Below, piece after piece: positions 9,274-18,889 of a stretch of DNA of 64,000 bases; position 1 is the first letter of the stretch; every line of letters starts with the position of its first letter. Source of the DNA: Streptomyces rhizosphaerihabitans (lineage in GTDB: Bacteria; Actinomycetota; Actinomycetes; Streptomycetales; Streptomycetaceae); the NCBI RefSeq assembly GCF_025399795.1, contig NZ_JAODTZ010000019.1:94755-158754 (forward strand), given 5' to 3'. The notes below the pieces were generated by a model. That model saw only the letters and a program-made list of their open reading frames with translations. It made no database searches and had not been told where the DNA came from. The position numbers and the translations under genes are program-made.

Positions 9274-10731
9274 TCAGGAAGGAAGCTCCGCATGGATCGC
9301 CACCGTCTTGCACCGCGTGTATTCGCGCAGTGCCTCCAGCCCTTTCTCCACTCCGATTCCCGAGCGCCGGTAACCGCCGAACGGCAGCTCCACTCCCCCG
9401 GCCGCGCTGTAGTTGTTCACGAACACCTGCCCCACCCGCAGCCGCTGGGCGAGCCAGTGGGCGGTGGTCACGTCGGACGTCCACACTCCGGCGGCCAGTC
9501 CGTACGTGGTGTGTTCCGCGAGTCCGACCGCTTCCTCCAGCGAGTCGAAGACCGATACACACAGGACCGGACCGAATATCTCCTCGTTGAACACCCGGTG
9601 TTCCGGGGTGACCTGATCGAGGATGGTGGGCTCCACATAGAAGCCCTCGCCGTACGCGTCCCCTTCGGGTACTCCACCGCCCACGCGGACCACGGCGTCC
9701 CGTCGGCCCTCGGCCAGGTAGCCGAGCACCCGGTCGCGCTGTCTCGCGGAGATGAGCGGTCCCATGTCGGGATCGCTCGCCCCCGGCCCGATGGTCAGGG
9801 CGCGGAACCGTTCGACGAGCGCGTCCACCAGTTCGTCGTGAACGGACCGGTGGACGAGCAGCCGGCTGCCGGCCGAGCAGTTCTGTCCCGCATGCTCGGT
9901 GATCGACTCCACGATCTGCGGCACCGCGCGGGCGGCGTCGAAGTCGGGGAGCACGAGGTGCGGGGACTTCCCGCCGAGCTCCAGGGTGACCGGGACGATG
10001 GTGCGCGCCGCCGCGGTCATCACGGCTTCGCCCACCTCCCGCGAACCGGTGAAGGCCAGGCGGTCGAGGTCGGGATGCGCGGCGAGTGCGGCGCCCGCTT
10101 CCGCTCCGTAGCCCGGCACGATGTTCAGGGCCCCCGTCGGGAGTCCCGCTTCCTCGACGATGTCGGCCAGCCGGAGCGAGGTCAACGGCGCGTCCTCGGC
10201 TGGCTTGAGGACACAGCAGTTTCCGGCCGCGAGGGCGGGTGCCAGGGTTCTGGCCGCGATCTGCAGCGGGTAGTTCCACGGAATGATGTGGCCGCACACG
10301 CCGTAGGGTTCGCGCAGGGTGAAGGCCAGCCGGCCCGGCTGCTGCTGGATCGTTTCGCCGCCGAGCGCCTCGACGGCGTTGGCGTAGAAGTCGAAGTACC
10401 GGGCGGCGACGTCGGCGTCGACCAGTGACTGACTGAGCGGCTTGCCGGTGTCGAGCGTCTCCAGTGCGGCGAGCTCCTCGCGCCGGGCGCGCAGGACCTC
10501 GGCGATGCGATGGCAGACCCGGGAGCGGTCCACCGGTGTGGCGAACCGCCACACCGTCTCGTAGGTGTGACGGGCCGCCTCCACGGCCGCCCGGACCTCC
10601 TCCGGGCCGCAGCGGGCGACGCGGGCGACGCGGCGGGCGTTCGACGGATCGAGGACGTCGATCCACCGGGCCGTGGGAACCTGCTTCCCCGCGATGACAG
10701 CCGTGTACTCCGGTATTGATGCATCACTCAC
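9274..10731 (-). CDS. NAD(P)-dependent aldehyde dehydrogenase
   Basis: 485 residues, full ALDH superfamily length. Cofactor/catalytic motifs IIPWNYPLQ, LKPAEDAPLTSL, FTGSREVGEAV, LELGGKSP (general base Glu) and GQNCSAGSR (nucleophile Cys, about residue 285) are all seen. The closest resemblance is to betaine-aldehyde or aminoaldehyde dehydrogenases, but the substrate cannot be read from sequence. The GTG start has AAGGAG 11 nt upstream. It follows the Fe-type alcohol dehydrogenase by 45 bp on the same strand, so an alcohol-aldehyde-acid sequence is plausible. Confidence 0.93.
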   Translation of the reverse strand: MSDASIPEYTAVIAGKQVPTARWIDVLDPSNARRVARVARCGPEEVRAAVEAARHTYETVWRFATPVDRSRVCHRIAEVLRARREELAALETLDTGKPLSQSLVDADVAARYFDFYANAVEALGGETIQQQPGRLAFTLREPYGVCGHIIPWNYPLQIAARTLAPALAAGNCCVLKPAEDAPLTSLRLADIVEEAGLPTGALNIVPGYGAEAGAALAAHPDLDRLAFTGSREVGEAVMTAAARTIVPVTLELGGKSPHLVLPDFDAARAVPQIVESITEHAGQNCSAGSRLLVHRSVHDELVDALVERFRALTIGPGASDPDMGPLISARQRDRVLGYLAEGRRDAVVRVGGGVPEGDAYGEGFYVEPTILDQVTPEHRVFNEEIFGPVLCVSVFDSLEEAVGLAEHTTYGLAAGVWTSDVTTAHWLAQRLRVGQVFVNNYSAAGGVELPFGGYRRSGIGVEKGLEALREYTRCKTVAIHAELPS

Positions 10732-10776
10732 GGGTGCATCCAGCTCCTTGGCGTGGGGGGGCGCACTGCTTCGGTG

Positions 10777-12084
10777 TCAGGTGGTCATCGAACCGGCGAT
10801 CACCCTTCCGAGATCGCGTGAGGCGACGTCACGCGGGCAGCACACCAGCAGCCGCCGCTGTTTGAGCGCGCCTTCGACGAGTTCGGGGAGATCCTTCGTG
10901 GAGTAGCCGAAGTCCCGCAGCCCGGCGGGTCCTCCGGTGTCCGCCACGATGCTCAGCAGCGTGGCCGGGAGCACGTCCGAACCGTTCGCCCCGGTCACGC
11001 CGTTGAGATTCGCTCCGAGCAACTCGGCGGCGCGCAGGTGACGTTCGGGGGACGTCGGGTACGTGAACTCGAAGGCCGCCGCCGCCGTGGAGACGACCGC
11101 CGCCCCGTGCGGCACCATGGCGTGGTCGACCTCGTACCCGTCCGGCCGGTAGTCACGCACCATCCCGGCTATGGGATAGGCGCAGGCGTGCGGAATGTGG
11201 GTTCCGGCATTGCCGAAGCCCATTCCCGCGAAGCTCGCCGCCCGGCTCATTCCGGTACGGGCCTCCAGATCGGCGGAGTTGAGCACGGCACGCCTGAGGT
11301 AGCGGCCGACCAGCTCCAGGGCCTGCTCCGCCCACACGTCGCTGATCGGATTGGCGCCGATGTACAACGGCCGGTCCCCGGGCGTGGGGTACGGGGGGCG
11401 CCGGTCGTAGGCGCGGGCCGTGTACGACTCACAGGCGTGCGTCAGGACGTCGTACCCCGAGGAGGCGGTGACGGCCGGGGGCAGCGTCAGGGTGTTCGCC
11501 GGGTCGACGAGCGCCAGGGAGGGCATCAGCCGCAGGTCGCTGATGCCCGTCTTCACGTTCAGGCCCGTGACACCGAGGGCGACCATGGCGGTGCACTCGC
11601 TGCCGCTGCCGGCCGTGGTGGGCACCGCCACCAGGGGCTTGAGCGGGCCGGGAATCGGGGCTCCGGCGCCGATCGGCGCGTTCAGGTAGTCGCGTACCGG
11701 GCGGCCGGGGTAACTGAGCAGCAGGTTCAGCATCTTGGCGGTGTCGATCGAGCTGCCACCGCCGAGACCGACGTAGCCGTCCACCTGCAGTGCTTCCAGT
11801 TCACGGGCCGCCTCGGCGCAGCTCTCGTCGGTGGGTTCCACCCGGGCCCGGTCGAACAGCGTGACCGAGATCCCCTCCTGCTCGATCTGCTTGGCGACGC
11901 GGGCCGGCAGGCCGAGACCGGCCAGGACGGGATCGGTCACCAACAGCACCGACGCGATACCGGCCCTGCGCAGTTCATGGCCGATTTCCCGGGTGGCGCC
12001 GACACCGAATTTCAGCGGTGGGGCCTGCCAGCTGACTATTCGTTCATGCTCCGGCGCATCTCCGCCCCACCCGAGCGATTCCAC
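10777..12084 (-). CDS. Iron-type alcohol dehydrogenase, hydroxyacid-oxoacid transhydrogenase-like
   Basis: 435 residues of the group III (Fe/Zn) alcohol dehydrogenase fold. NAD loop GLGGGSSIDTAKM and VAVPTTAGSGSE; metal ligands expected in DVLTHACESYTAR, GTHIPHACAYPIAG and DHAMVPHGAAV. The internal insertion and C-terminal pattern match the HOT/ADHFE1 subgroup, which oxidises 4-hydroxybutyrate-type hydroxyacids while reducing 2-oxoglutarate. The GTG start at 12084 lacks a strong ribosome site. It is the first gene of the minus block and divergent from the ATP-grasp operon. Confidence 0.85.
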   Translation of the reverse strand: MESLGWGGDAPEHERIVSWQAPPLKFGVGATREIGHELRRAGIASVLLVTDPVLAGLGLPARVAKQIEQEGISVTLFDRARVEPTDESCAEAARELEALQVDGYVGLGGGSSIDTAKMLNLLLSYPGRPVRDYLNAPIGAGAPIPGPLKPLVAVPTTAGSGSECTAMVALGVTGLNVKTGISDLRLMPSLALVDPANTLTLPPAVTASSGYDVLTHACESYTARAYDRRPPYPTPGDRPLYIGANPISDVWAEQALELVGRYLRRAVLNSADLEARTGMSRAASFAGMGFGNAGTHIPHACAYPIAGMVRDYRPDGYEVDHAMVPHGAAVVSTAAAAFEFTYPTSPERHLRAAELLGANLNGVTGANGSDVLPATLLSIVADTGGPAGLRDFGYSTKDLPELVEGALKQRRLLVCCPRDVASRDLGRVIAGSMTT

Positions 12085-12454
12085 AGTCCGTCCCCGCCTT
12101 CATTGGCTTGACCTGGAAATCCGACCGAGAAACTGACATGGCGAACGGCGACGCGCACCCAGACGTCTCGGCCGATTCGGCGAATCGACGTCGCCTTCAC
12201 ACAATTTTCGACCGGGCGAGGGCCACAGTAGCCAGTCGTCCTGGGTCCCGCCATAGGTCCCTTGCCCTATGACTTAAACCCACCAACCGGCAGCACTGGC
12301 GCACATCGGGAAACAACGGACCAACACCCCGGTTCCCACCTCGGTACAGGACCGGTGTCACACTCGCCCCTGGAGCACCGGCTGGCAGTAAATCGTGGTT
12401 GCGTGTCCGTTCCGCCACTGTCGCCGCGGGCGCTCCGGCCAGCAGAGTTGAGTC
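12085..12454. promoter_or_regulatory. Divergent intergenic region with palindromic operator candidate
   Basis: 370 bp between the alcohol dehydrogenase and the first ATP-grasp gene, with no convincing gene. It must hold both promoters. At 12252-12271 there is a perfect dyad CATAGG-tcccttgc-CCTATG (6-bp arms, 8-bp spacer), a plausible binding site for one of the cluster regulators. A looser similar string (CTATAGG followed by GGTCCCTGCCCC) is found near 24177-24200, upstream of the second minus block. Confidence 0.5.
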
Positions 12455-13747
12455 ATGAAGTCCACTGGGCGGCGGCACGTGATCGTCGTAGACGGCTACC
12501 ACATCAGGGACGGCGACGACCGGGGCTTCGCCAGCGCCTTCCGGGCCCGGGGCATACTGCCGGTCACCGTCATGAGCACCCCACAGCCTCTGGCGAAATT
12601 CGTCAAGAAGAACATCTGGTACCCCGACGACTTCGAGGCCGTGCACTATTACGACGGCGACTTCGAGGCCATGGTGAAACTCGTCGAATCCTACGACCCG
12701 GTGGGCATCGTCACCGGCAACGAGAGCGGCGTGGAATTCGCCGCCCTGCTCGTCGAACGCCTCATGCCACAGTTCCAGAACGTTCCCGGCAGCGCCAAGT
12801 GCCAACGTCACAAAGGAGAAATGGCACTCGCCCTGGAACGCGCCGGAATTCCGGGGCCGCGCACCCTGTCGACCGCCGACCCCGCCGAGGCCGCCGCCTG
12901 GATCGAGGCCAACGGGCTCTCCGGCCGGCCGCTCATCCTGAAGCCGCCGCACAGTGCCGGGACCGACAATGTGCACTTCGTGCCGGCCGGCGGCGAGTGG
13001 CTCGGCTACTTCACCCACATACTCGGCCAGGTCAACGGGTTCGAACTCACCAACGACACCGTCATCGTGCAGGAGTTCCTGGAGGGGCCCGAATACATCG
13101 TCGACCTGTACTCGGTGGACGGGCGGCACGGCCTGGTCGACACCTGCGTCTACGCCAAGCACGACCGGGGCCCCCGCATCGGCATCTACGACGTCGCCGA
13201 CTTCCTGGCCCCCGACCACCCCGACGTGGCGGCCCTCGCCCCCTATGTGATGAGTGCCGCCGACGCGGTCGGCATCCGCAACGGCTCCACCCACGCCGAA
13301 GCGATCATGACGGCGGACGGGCCCCGCCTGGTGGAGCTGGCCGCCCGCTACTCGGGCAGCTGCATGATGATCTCCGGGTCCCTCGCCACCGGCGACAACC
13401 AGATCGAGCGCACCGTACGGCACGTCCTGGACGGGGAGTTCGTACCGTCCTTCGAGCTCGTCAAGGAGGTCCGCACGCTCTGGCTCTGCTCGGACCTGGC
13501 CGGCCCCGTGCGGAACATGGAGATCCTTCAGGCGATCGCCGACCTGCCCACCACGTTCTCCATGTCGATCCCGCCCGAGGGCCGGGACATGCCGGTCACC
13601 AACGACGTGACCACCAGCCTGGGCTGGGTCATCCAGGGCGCCGACGACTGGGACGCCATCGAGAAGGACTCGGCTCGCATCCGCGAGCTGGAACGAGTGT
13701 GGAACGCGGCCGCGCAGGACGCGGCCGGCACCGGGGGGACCGCCTGA
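12455..13747 (+). CDS. ATP-grasp ligase A
   Basis: 430 residues. ATP-grasp core: LILKPPHSAGTDNVHFV (ATP-lysine and glycine-rich loop, about 165-185), VIVQEFLEGPEYIVDLYSVDG, and the Mg-binding HAEAIMTADGPRLVELAAR. N-terminal pre-ATP-grasp domain runs to about 110. The family joins a carboxylate, via acyl phosphate, to an amine or thiol. The carboxylate here is unknown. ATG at 12455 has only a weak GAG-rich ribosome site. Separated by 1 bp from a second ATP-grasp gene; the two are only distantly similar, so probably two successive bond formations or a heteromeric enzyme. Confidence 0.87.
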   Translation: MKSTGRRHVIVVDGYHIRDGDDRGFASAFRARGILPVTVMSTPQPLAKFVKKNIWYPDDFEAVHYYDGDFEAMVKLVESYDPVGIVTGNESGVEFAALLVERLMPQFQNVPGSAKCQRHKGEMALALERAGIPGPRTLSTADPAEAAAWIEANGLSGRPLILKPPHSAGTDNVHFVPAGGEWLGYFTHILGQVNGFELTNDTVIVQEFLEGPEYIVDLYSVDGRHGLVDTCVYAKHDRGPRIGIYDVADFLAPDHPDVAALAPYVMSAADAVGIRNGSTHAEAIMTADGPRLVELAARYSGSCMMISGSLATGDNQIERTVRHVLDGEFVPSFELVKEVRTLWLCSDLAGPVRNMEILQAIADLPTTFSMSIPPEGRDMPVTNDVTTSLGWVIQGADDWDAIEKDSARIRELERVWNAAAQDAAGTGGTA

Positions 13748-13748
13748 C

Positions 13749-15011
13749 ATGCCGGGCCAGCACTACGGGAACCATGTGCCCCACCTTCTGCTCATCTGTC
13801 CGCGCCACGACATCCTGGGCAAGTTCGTCGGCCTGCCCGTCGCCCTCACCGTGGTCCACCGTCCGGGCGGGGACCGGGAGTTGGAGGAGTCGCTCGCCCT
13901 CGCGGTGGTCGACGCCGACTTCACCGACCCGCACGCGCTGCTCACCGTCGCCCGCGAGGTGCACGCCCGCCGCCCCGTGGACGCGGTGCTCGGGCTCACC
14001 GAGCTCTCCCTGCGTCCGGCGAGCGTGGTGGCCGAGGCGCTGGGCGCGCGCGGCAACTCGCCCGCCACGCTCGCCCTGACCCAGGACAAGGCCGCCATGC
14101 GCGAGCACCTGCGGGACCGCGGCCTGGGGGCGGTCGCCCACCGGGTGTGCGCCACCGTGGACGAGGCCCGCGCGCTGCTCCGCCGCTGCCCGACCGGCGT
14201 GATCCTCAAGCCGGTCGACGGCAACGGCGGAACAGGCGTGCATCTCGTGCGTACGGAGGAGGAGCTGGCAAAGGCGTGGGCCTGGACCAGCGGCGCCCGA
14301 ACCGGTTTCGCCTGGCCGCAGGGCGAGTCCGCGTCCACCGTGCTGGCCGAGGAGTTCCTCACCGGCCAGGAGTTCAGCGTCGAGTCGCTGTCGGCCGCCG
14401 GGCGCCACCAGGTCCTGGCGGTCACCCGTAAACACACCTCGGGCGGCCCGCACTTCGTGGAGACCGGCCACGACCTGCCCGCGACGCTGCCGGCCGACCG
14501 GTACGGGACGATCGTCGACGCCGCGCTGAACGCCCTGGACGCCGTCGGTTACGCCTGGGGCCCCTGCCACACCGAGGTGATGCTCGCCGAGGACGGCGAG
14601 CGCGCCACCGTCGTCGAGATCAACGCCCGGCAGGGCGGCGACCAGATCTGGGAGCTGGTCCACCACGTCACCGGCATCGACATGCTGCAGGGCGCCGTCC
14701 TCGCCCTCGCCCACGGCGTGCTGCCGGGGCCCGGTGCGGGCCACGCGGGCGGCGCCTCGATCCGCTACCTCACCCCCCGGCCCGGCCGGGTCACCGAGGT
14801 GACGGGCACGGCCGAGGCCCGGGCCATGGAGGGCGTGATCCGAATCAGTGAACTACCCAAGGCAGGGGACGAGTTGGTGTCGCTCGGCGACTCCTGGAAC
14901 CGCGCCGGGCATGTCGTCGCCGCGGGTCCCGACCCCAAGGCCGCCGCCGACGCGGCCGACGCGGCGGCCGCCCGGATCGTCATACGCACCGATGAAGAGG
15001 TGGCGCGGTGA
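13749..15011 (+). CDS. ATP-grasp ligase B
   Basis: 420 residues. ATP-grasp features: GVILKPVDGNGGTGVHLV (about 155-175), VLAEEFLTGQEFSVESLS, and CHTEVMLAEDGERATVVEINARQGGD carrying the Mg-ligand Glu/Asn. The C-terminal region resembles the BL00235/DapD-like tail of L-amino acid ligases. It begins 1 bp after ligase A and its end overlaps the possible GTG of the MFS gene, so the three are one operon. Likely makes a peptide or amide bond; partners unknown. Confidence 0.88.
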   Translation: MPGQHYGNHVPHLLLICPRHDILGKFVGLPVALTVVHRPGGDRELEESLALAVVDADFTDPHALLTVAREVHARRPVDAVLGLTELSLRPASVVAEALGARGNSPATLALTQDKAAMREHLRDRGLGAVAHRVCATVDEARALLRRCPTGVILKPVDGNGGTGVHLVRTEEELAKAWAWTSGARTGFAWPQGESASTVLAEEFLTGQEFSVESLSAAGRHQVLAVTRKHTSGGPHFVETGHDLPATLPADRYGTIVDAALNALDAVGYAWGPCHTEVMLAEDGERATVVEINARQGGDQIWELVHHVTGIDMLQGAVLALAHGVLPGPGAGHAGGASIRYLTPRPGRVTEVTGTAEARAMEGVIRISELPKAGDELVSLGDSWNRAGHVVAAGPDPKAAADAADAAAARIVIRTDEEVAR

Positions 15012-15031
15012 CACCCGAGAAAGGAGACGGG

Positions 15032-16345
15032 GTGACACTCGCCGGGACCTCCGGAGCGGAGGCGGAGCGCACCCCGAAGGCGAGGACCGGCCGTTTCGTC
15101 ACGGGCCGGGGTCCGGCGTACGTCGTCATCCTCGGCCGCTTCACCACCAACATCGGCTTCTTCATGGTCGTGCCGTTCCTCGCGGTGCACCTGACCAAGG
15201 ACGAGGGGCTGAGCAGTTTCCAGACCGGTCTGCTCTTCGCCGTCATGGAATTCACCCGGCGCGGCCTGGGCATCCCGTCCGGCTGGGTCAGCGACCGCTT
15301 CGGTGCCGCCCGGATCCTCACCCTGGGTCTCGCCGTCGAGGCGGGCGCGTACGTCGTGTTCACCGTCGCGGGCGGCAGCTTCGTCGCCTGGGGCGCGGCG
15401 GTCGCGCTGCTGGGCATCGGCGGCTCCCTCAACAACAACGGCGCCCGCAGCGTCCTCGCCTCCAGCAAGTCCGGCGGGGTCGCGGCCAACCTCAGCCGCT
15501 ACTACGTGTCCATCAACGGGGCTGCCCTGATCGGCCCGCTGATCGGCACCGCGCTGATGGCGGCCGGCGCGATGAAGGCCGGGTTCCTGATCGCGGCCGG
15601 GCTGCACCTGGTGTTCGCCGTGACCTCCGCGGTGCTGCTGCGCGGCCTGCACGCCACGAACGCGGCGCCCATCAAGGCCGCCGCCATGGCCGAGGCGCTG
15701 CGCGACCGCCCGCTGATGATCTTCTGCTCGCTCGCGGTCGGCGGCTGGTTCCTCATCACCCAGTACCGGGTCGCGCTGCCGCTGACCGTCGTCCACCAGA
15801 AGCTCTCCTCCGACCTGGTCGGTCCCCTCACCGCGGGCAACGCCGTGGTGGTGATGCTGACCGTGTGGCTGCTCGGCTCACGTATCGAGAAGCGCTCCAC
15901 GATCGGCCGCCTCGACATGTTCATCGCGTCCGGGGTGCTGCTCGGCGGCGGCTGGCTGCTGTGCTCGGTCGACGGGATCAGCCCGATCGTCGCCGCCGTC
16001 ATCGTCACCTCGATCGGCGAGTCACTGTTCTGCGGCGTGGTCGACGCGGTTGTCGCGGGCCTCGCGACCGAGGGCCGTACAGGCCTCTATCTGGGCTACT
16101 CCACGATGGCCTGGGGCGTCGGCGGCATGCTGGGCGGCTTCGTCGGCGGCGGCTTCGACCTGGCAGCCGGCCACGGCGCGCTGCCCGTGTTCTGGCTGGT
16201 GCTGGCCCTCGTGGGCATCGGGTACGGGGCGGGCACCCGAGTGGTGCGCCGCTCGCTCGCCGACGCGGTGGAACGGCGCCGGACCCCCGAGCCCGCCCCG
16301 GCCGACACGCCGGCCCCCGCCGACACGCCGTCCGCGTCCGGCTGA
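15032..16345 (+). CDS. MFS transporter
   Basis: About 437 residues with 12 predicted membrane helices, starting VILGRFTTNIGFFMVVPFLAV. The intracellular loop RRGLGIPSGWVSDRFGAARI is the MFS motif A equivalent. The GTG at 15032 is preferred because AAAGGAG sits 5-6 nt upstream; an in-frame GTG at 15008 overlapping the ligase B stop (GTGA) is the alternative. Within a biosynthetic operon it is most likely the exporter and self-resistance pump for the product. Confidence 0.9.
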   Translation: MTLAGTSGAEAERTPKARTGRFVTGRGPAYVVILGRFTTNIGFFMVVPFLAVHLTKDEGLSSFQTGLLFAVMEFTRRGLGIPSGWVSDRFGAARILTLGLAVEAGAYVVFTVAGGSFVAWGAAVALLGIGGSLNNNGARSVLASSKSGGVAANLSRYYVSINGAALIGPLIGTALMAAGAMKAGFLIAAGLHLVFAVTSAVLLRGLHATNAAPIKAAAMAEALRDRPLMIFCSLAVGGWFLITQYRVALPLTVVHQKLSSDLVGPLTAGNAVVVMLTVWLLGSRIEKRSTIGRLDMFIASGVLLGGGWLLCSVDGISPIVAAVIVTSIGESLFCGVVDAVVAGLATEGRTGLYLGYSTMAWGVGGMLGGFVGGGFDLAAGHGALPVFWLVLALVGIGYGAGTRVVRRSLADAVERRRTPEPAPADTPAPADTPSASG

Positions 16346-16435
16346 CAGCCCCCGCCGGACCCAGGTCCGCGCGCCTCGGGCGCTCTACGCAACGACCCGG
16401 AACACCCCGGAACCACCGACCGAGAAGGAGGCCGC

Positions 16436-17794
16436 ATGCCGCCCAAGGCGTTGCGCGCACGGGTGCACGAACTGATGGGCCGGGCTCAGGAGGACCTGCG
16501 GGACCTGGTCGCGCACCGGTCCGTCGCCGACCCCCGGCAGTACCCCGTGGAGGAGTGCGAGCGTGCCGCCGTGCTGGTCGCACGGCTGTTCACCGAGGCC
16601 GGCATCCCCGACATGCGCCTGCTGGACACGCCGGACGGCAGCCAGGCCGTGTTCGGTCATCTGCCGGCCGCCCCCGGCTTCCCCACCGTCCTCCTCTACA
16701 GCCACTACGACGTGCAGCCGCCGCTCGACGAGCCCGCCTGGACCACTCCGGTCTGGACCCTCACCGAGCGCGCCGACGGCCGCTGGTACGGGCGCGGGGC
16801 CGCCGACTGCAAGGGCAACATCGTCATGCAGCTCACCGCCCTGCGGGCGCTCGGCGACCTGACCCGGCTCGGCGTCGGCATCAAGGTCATCTCGGAGGGC
16901 GCCGAGGAGCAGAGCACCGGTGGCCTCGCCGCGCTGATCCGCGAGAACCCCAAACTCCTTTACGCCGACACCGTACTGGTGTGCGACACGGGCAACTCCG
17001 AGGCCGGGGTGCCCACGGCCACCACCGACCTGCGGGGCGTGGTGCACGCCACCGTCACCGTTCGCTCGCTGGCCGGTCCTGTCCACTCCGGCTCCTTCGG
17101 CGGGCCCGCCCCCGACCCGCTCAACGCCCTGATCGCGATGCTCGCCACCCTGCACGACGCGGACGGCAACACCACCGTCAACGGCCTCGACAGCAGCGGG
17201 CGTTGGCAGGGCGCGGAATATCCCGCCGAGCGCTACCGCCGTGACATCGGGGTGCGCGACGGCGTCCGCCTGGTGGGCGACGGCAGCGTCGCGGACATGC
17301 TGTGGGCCAGGCCCGCCCTGACCGTCGTCGGCATCGACTGCCCGCCGGTGGTCGGTTCCGCCCCCGCCGTACTCGGCGAGGTCACCGCCAAGCTCAATCT
17401 GCGCATCCCCTACGGCACCGAACCGGACGCCGCCTGGCAGGCGCTCGGAGCGCACCTCGCGCAGAGCGCCCCCTGGCAGGTCGAGGTGGAGACCGTCCGG
17501 CTCTCCTCCAGCCGCCCCTTCCGCGCCCGCACCGACGGCCCCGCCTACGCGAGGCTGGCCGAGGCGATGCGGGAGGCGTTCGGGCGAGAGCTGACGACCG
17601 CCGGGCAGGGCGGCTCGATTCCCACCTGCGACGCGCTGCAGGAGACCTTCCCGGACGCCGAGATCGCCCTGATCGGCGTCGAGGAGCCCCAGTGCCTCAT
17701 CCACGCGCCCGACGAGAGCGTGGACCCCGAGGAGATCGAACGCATGGCGCTCACCCTCGCGCTCTTCCTGGAGCCCGAGGAGGAGCGGTCGTGA
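16436..17794 (+). CDS. M20-family metallopeptidase / dipeptidase
   Basis: 452 residues. Di-zinc motifs are all present: LLYSHYDVQPP (His, Asp), WYGRGAADCKGN (bridging Asp), SEGAEEQSTGG (catalytic Glu and ligand Glu), CDTGNSE (ligand Asp) and IHAPDESV (ligand His). A lid/dimerisation domain spans about 190-320. Such enzymes cleave dipeptides, C-terminal residues or N-acyl amino acids. In LysW-type carrier pathways an M20 enzyme releases the finished amino acid, and next to two ATP-grasps a release or editing step is plausible. GAAGGAGG precedes the ATG. Confidence 0.93.
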   Translation: MPPKALRARVHELMGRAQEDLRDLVAHRSVADPRQYPVEECERAAVLVARLFTEAGIPDMRLLDTPDGSQAVFGHLPAAPGFPTVLLYSHYDVQPPLDEPAWTTPVWTLTERADGRWYGRGAADCKGNIVMQLTALRALGDLTRLGVGIKVISEGAEEQSTGGLAALIRENPKLLYADTVLVCDTGNSEAGVPTATTDLRGVVHATVTVRSLAGPVHSGSFGGPAPDPLNALIAMLATLHDADGNTTVNGLDSSGRWQGAEYPAERYRRDIGVRDGVRLVGDGSVADMLWARPALTVVGIDCPPVVGSAPAVLGEVTAKLNLRIPYGTEPDAAWQALGAHLAQSAPWQVEVETVRLSSSRPFRARTDGPAYARLAEAMREAFGRELTTAGQGGSIPTCDALQETFPDAEIALIGVEEPQCLIHAPDESVDPEEIERMALTLALFLEPEEERS

Positions 17795-18810
17795 CCGACC
17801 TGACGGAACGTCATGTACGGTTCGGCGAGGCCGACATGGCGGATCATCTGAGCCGCCTGGGCCGGGCGGCACCCGACCTGCACGCGTGCGTCGACCCGGC
17901 ACGGGCCCGGGCCTGGGCTCGCCGGCTGGCCCAGGCCGCCGACCTCAAGGACGACTTCGGCGAGGACGAGGACGGCGGCAGGGGTGCCTCCTACATCCGC
18001 GCGCAGTCCCGCAACCTCACCGCACGCGCGCAGGGCATCCAGCACCTGCTCTCCCTGGTGCCGGCCCGGGCCGACCGCCGGCCCGCCGTCGTCGTGGACG
18101 TGCTCGGCGGCGACGGCCTGGTCCGCAGGGTCGCGAACGCCCGACGCCTCACCGGCCTGTCCTTGCTGACCTGCGACGCGTCCCCGTACATGGTGCGCGC
18201 CGCCTGGGCGGCGAACTGCCCGGCGCTGGTGCAGCGCGCCGACCGGCTGCTCATGCGGGACGGCAGTGTCGACGCGGTCCTCGTCGCCTACGGATCCCAC
18301 CACATCGCCGCCGAGGACCGCGCCGAACTCGTCCACGAGGCGTACCGGGTACTGCGGCCCGGCGGAGTACTGCTGCTCCACGACTTCCTCGTCGGGTCCC
18401 CGATGGACACCTGGTTCCGGGACGTCGTCGACCCGTACTCGCGAACCGGCCACGCCTTCGATCACTTCACCCGCGAGGAGATCCGGGGCTACCTGACCAA
18501 AGCGGGCTTCGAGTCGGGTGAGGTGACCGAGATGGCCGATCCCTATGTCGCGACCGCGGCCACCGCCCGGGAGGCCGAACTGGAGCTGGGAAGCTACCTG
18601 TTGGACATGTACGGCCTCACCGGGATCGCGCGGGAACACCCGTCGGACGCCTCTCGTCACACCGTCGAGCGGGCCAAGACGATCTTCCGCGACGAGCGCG
18701 CGGACGGCTCCCTGGAAACGTTCTCCGTCGCGTACGACGCCTCCGCCCGGACATGGACGTGCACGGTGCCGAGAACGGCCGTGCTCGGGATCGGCCGAAA
18801 GGACCCCTGA
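17791..18810 (+). CDS. SAM-dependent class I methyltransferase
   Basis: 339 residues. Rossmann motif I VVVDVLGGDGLVRRV at about 95-110, acidic motif II LTCDASPYM, and post-motif AYRVLRPGGVLLLHDF typical of small-molecule methyltransferases. An N-terminal helical region of about 80 residues and a C-terminal ~100-residue domain flank the core. The GTG start overlaps the M20 stop (GTGA). It is the last gene of the plus block, ending before a strong shared terminator. Methyl acceptor unknown. Confidence 0.87.
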   Translation: MTDLTERHVRFGEADMADHLSRLGRAAPDLHACVDPARARAWARRLAQAADLKDDFGEDEDGGRGASYIRAQSRNLTARAQGIQHLLSLVPARADRRPAVVVDVLGGDGLVRRVANARRLTGLSLLTCDASPYMVRAAWAANCPALVQRADRLLMRDGSVDAVLVAYGSHHIAAEDRAELVHEAYRVLRPGGVLLLHDFLVGSPMDTWFRDVVDPYSRTGHAFDHFTREEIRGYLTKAGFESGEVTEMADPYVATAATAREAELELGSYLLDMYGLTGIAREHPSDASRHTVERAKTIFRDERADGSLETFSVAYDASARTWTCTVPRTAVLGIGRKDP

Positions 18811-18889
18811 GTCCGGGTCCGAACCCCGGCACGGGCCGACGCGGGCCGGCACGTGCCGCGAGCCGGGCAAGTTCTCCGGCACGCGGCAC

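Noticed and set aside
12262..14079. 605-residue plus frame across the divergent promoter and ATP-grasp A
   Set aside because: Arg/Pro-rich shadow in the wrong frame of a real gene.
5337..17794. A LysW-type amino-group-carrier lysine/arginine pathway
   Set aside because: M20 and ATP-grasp genes fit, but the kinase is a true aspartokinase, the dehydrogenase is ASD, and no LysW-like Cys-rich carrier or aminotransferase is present.
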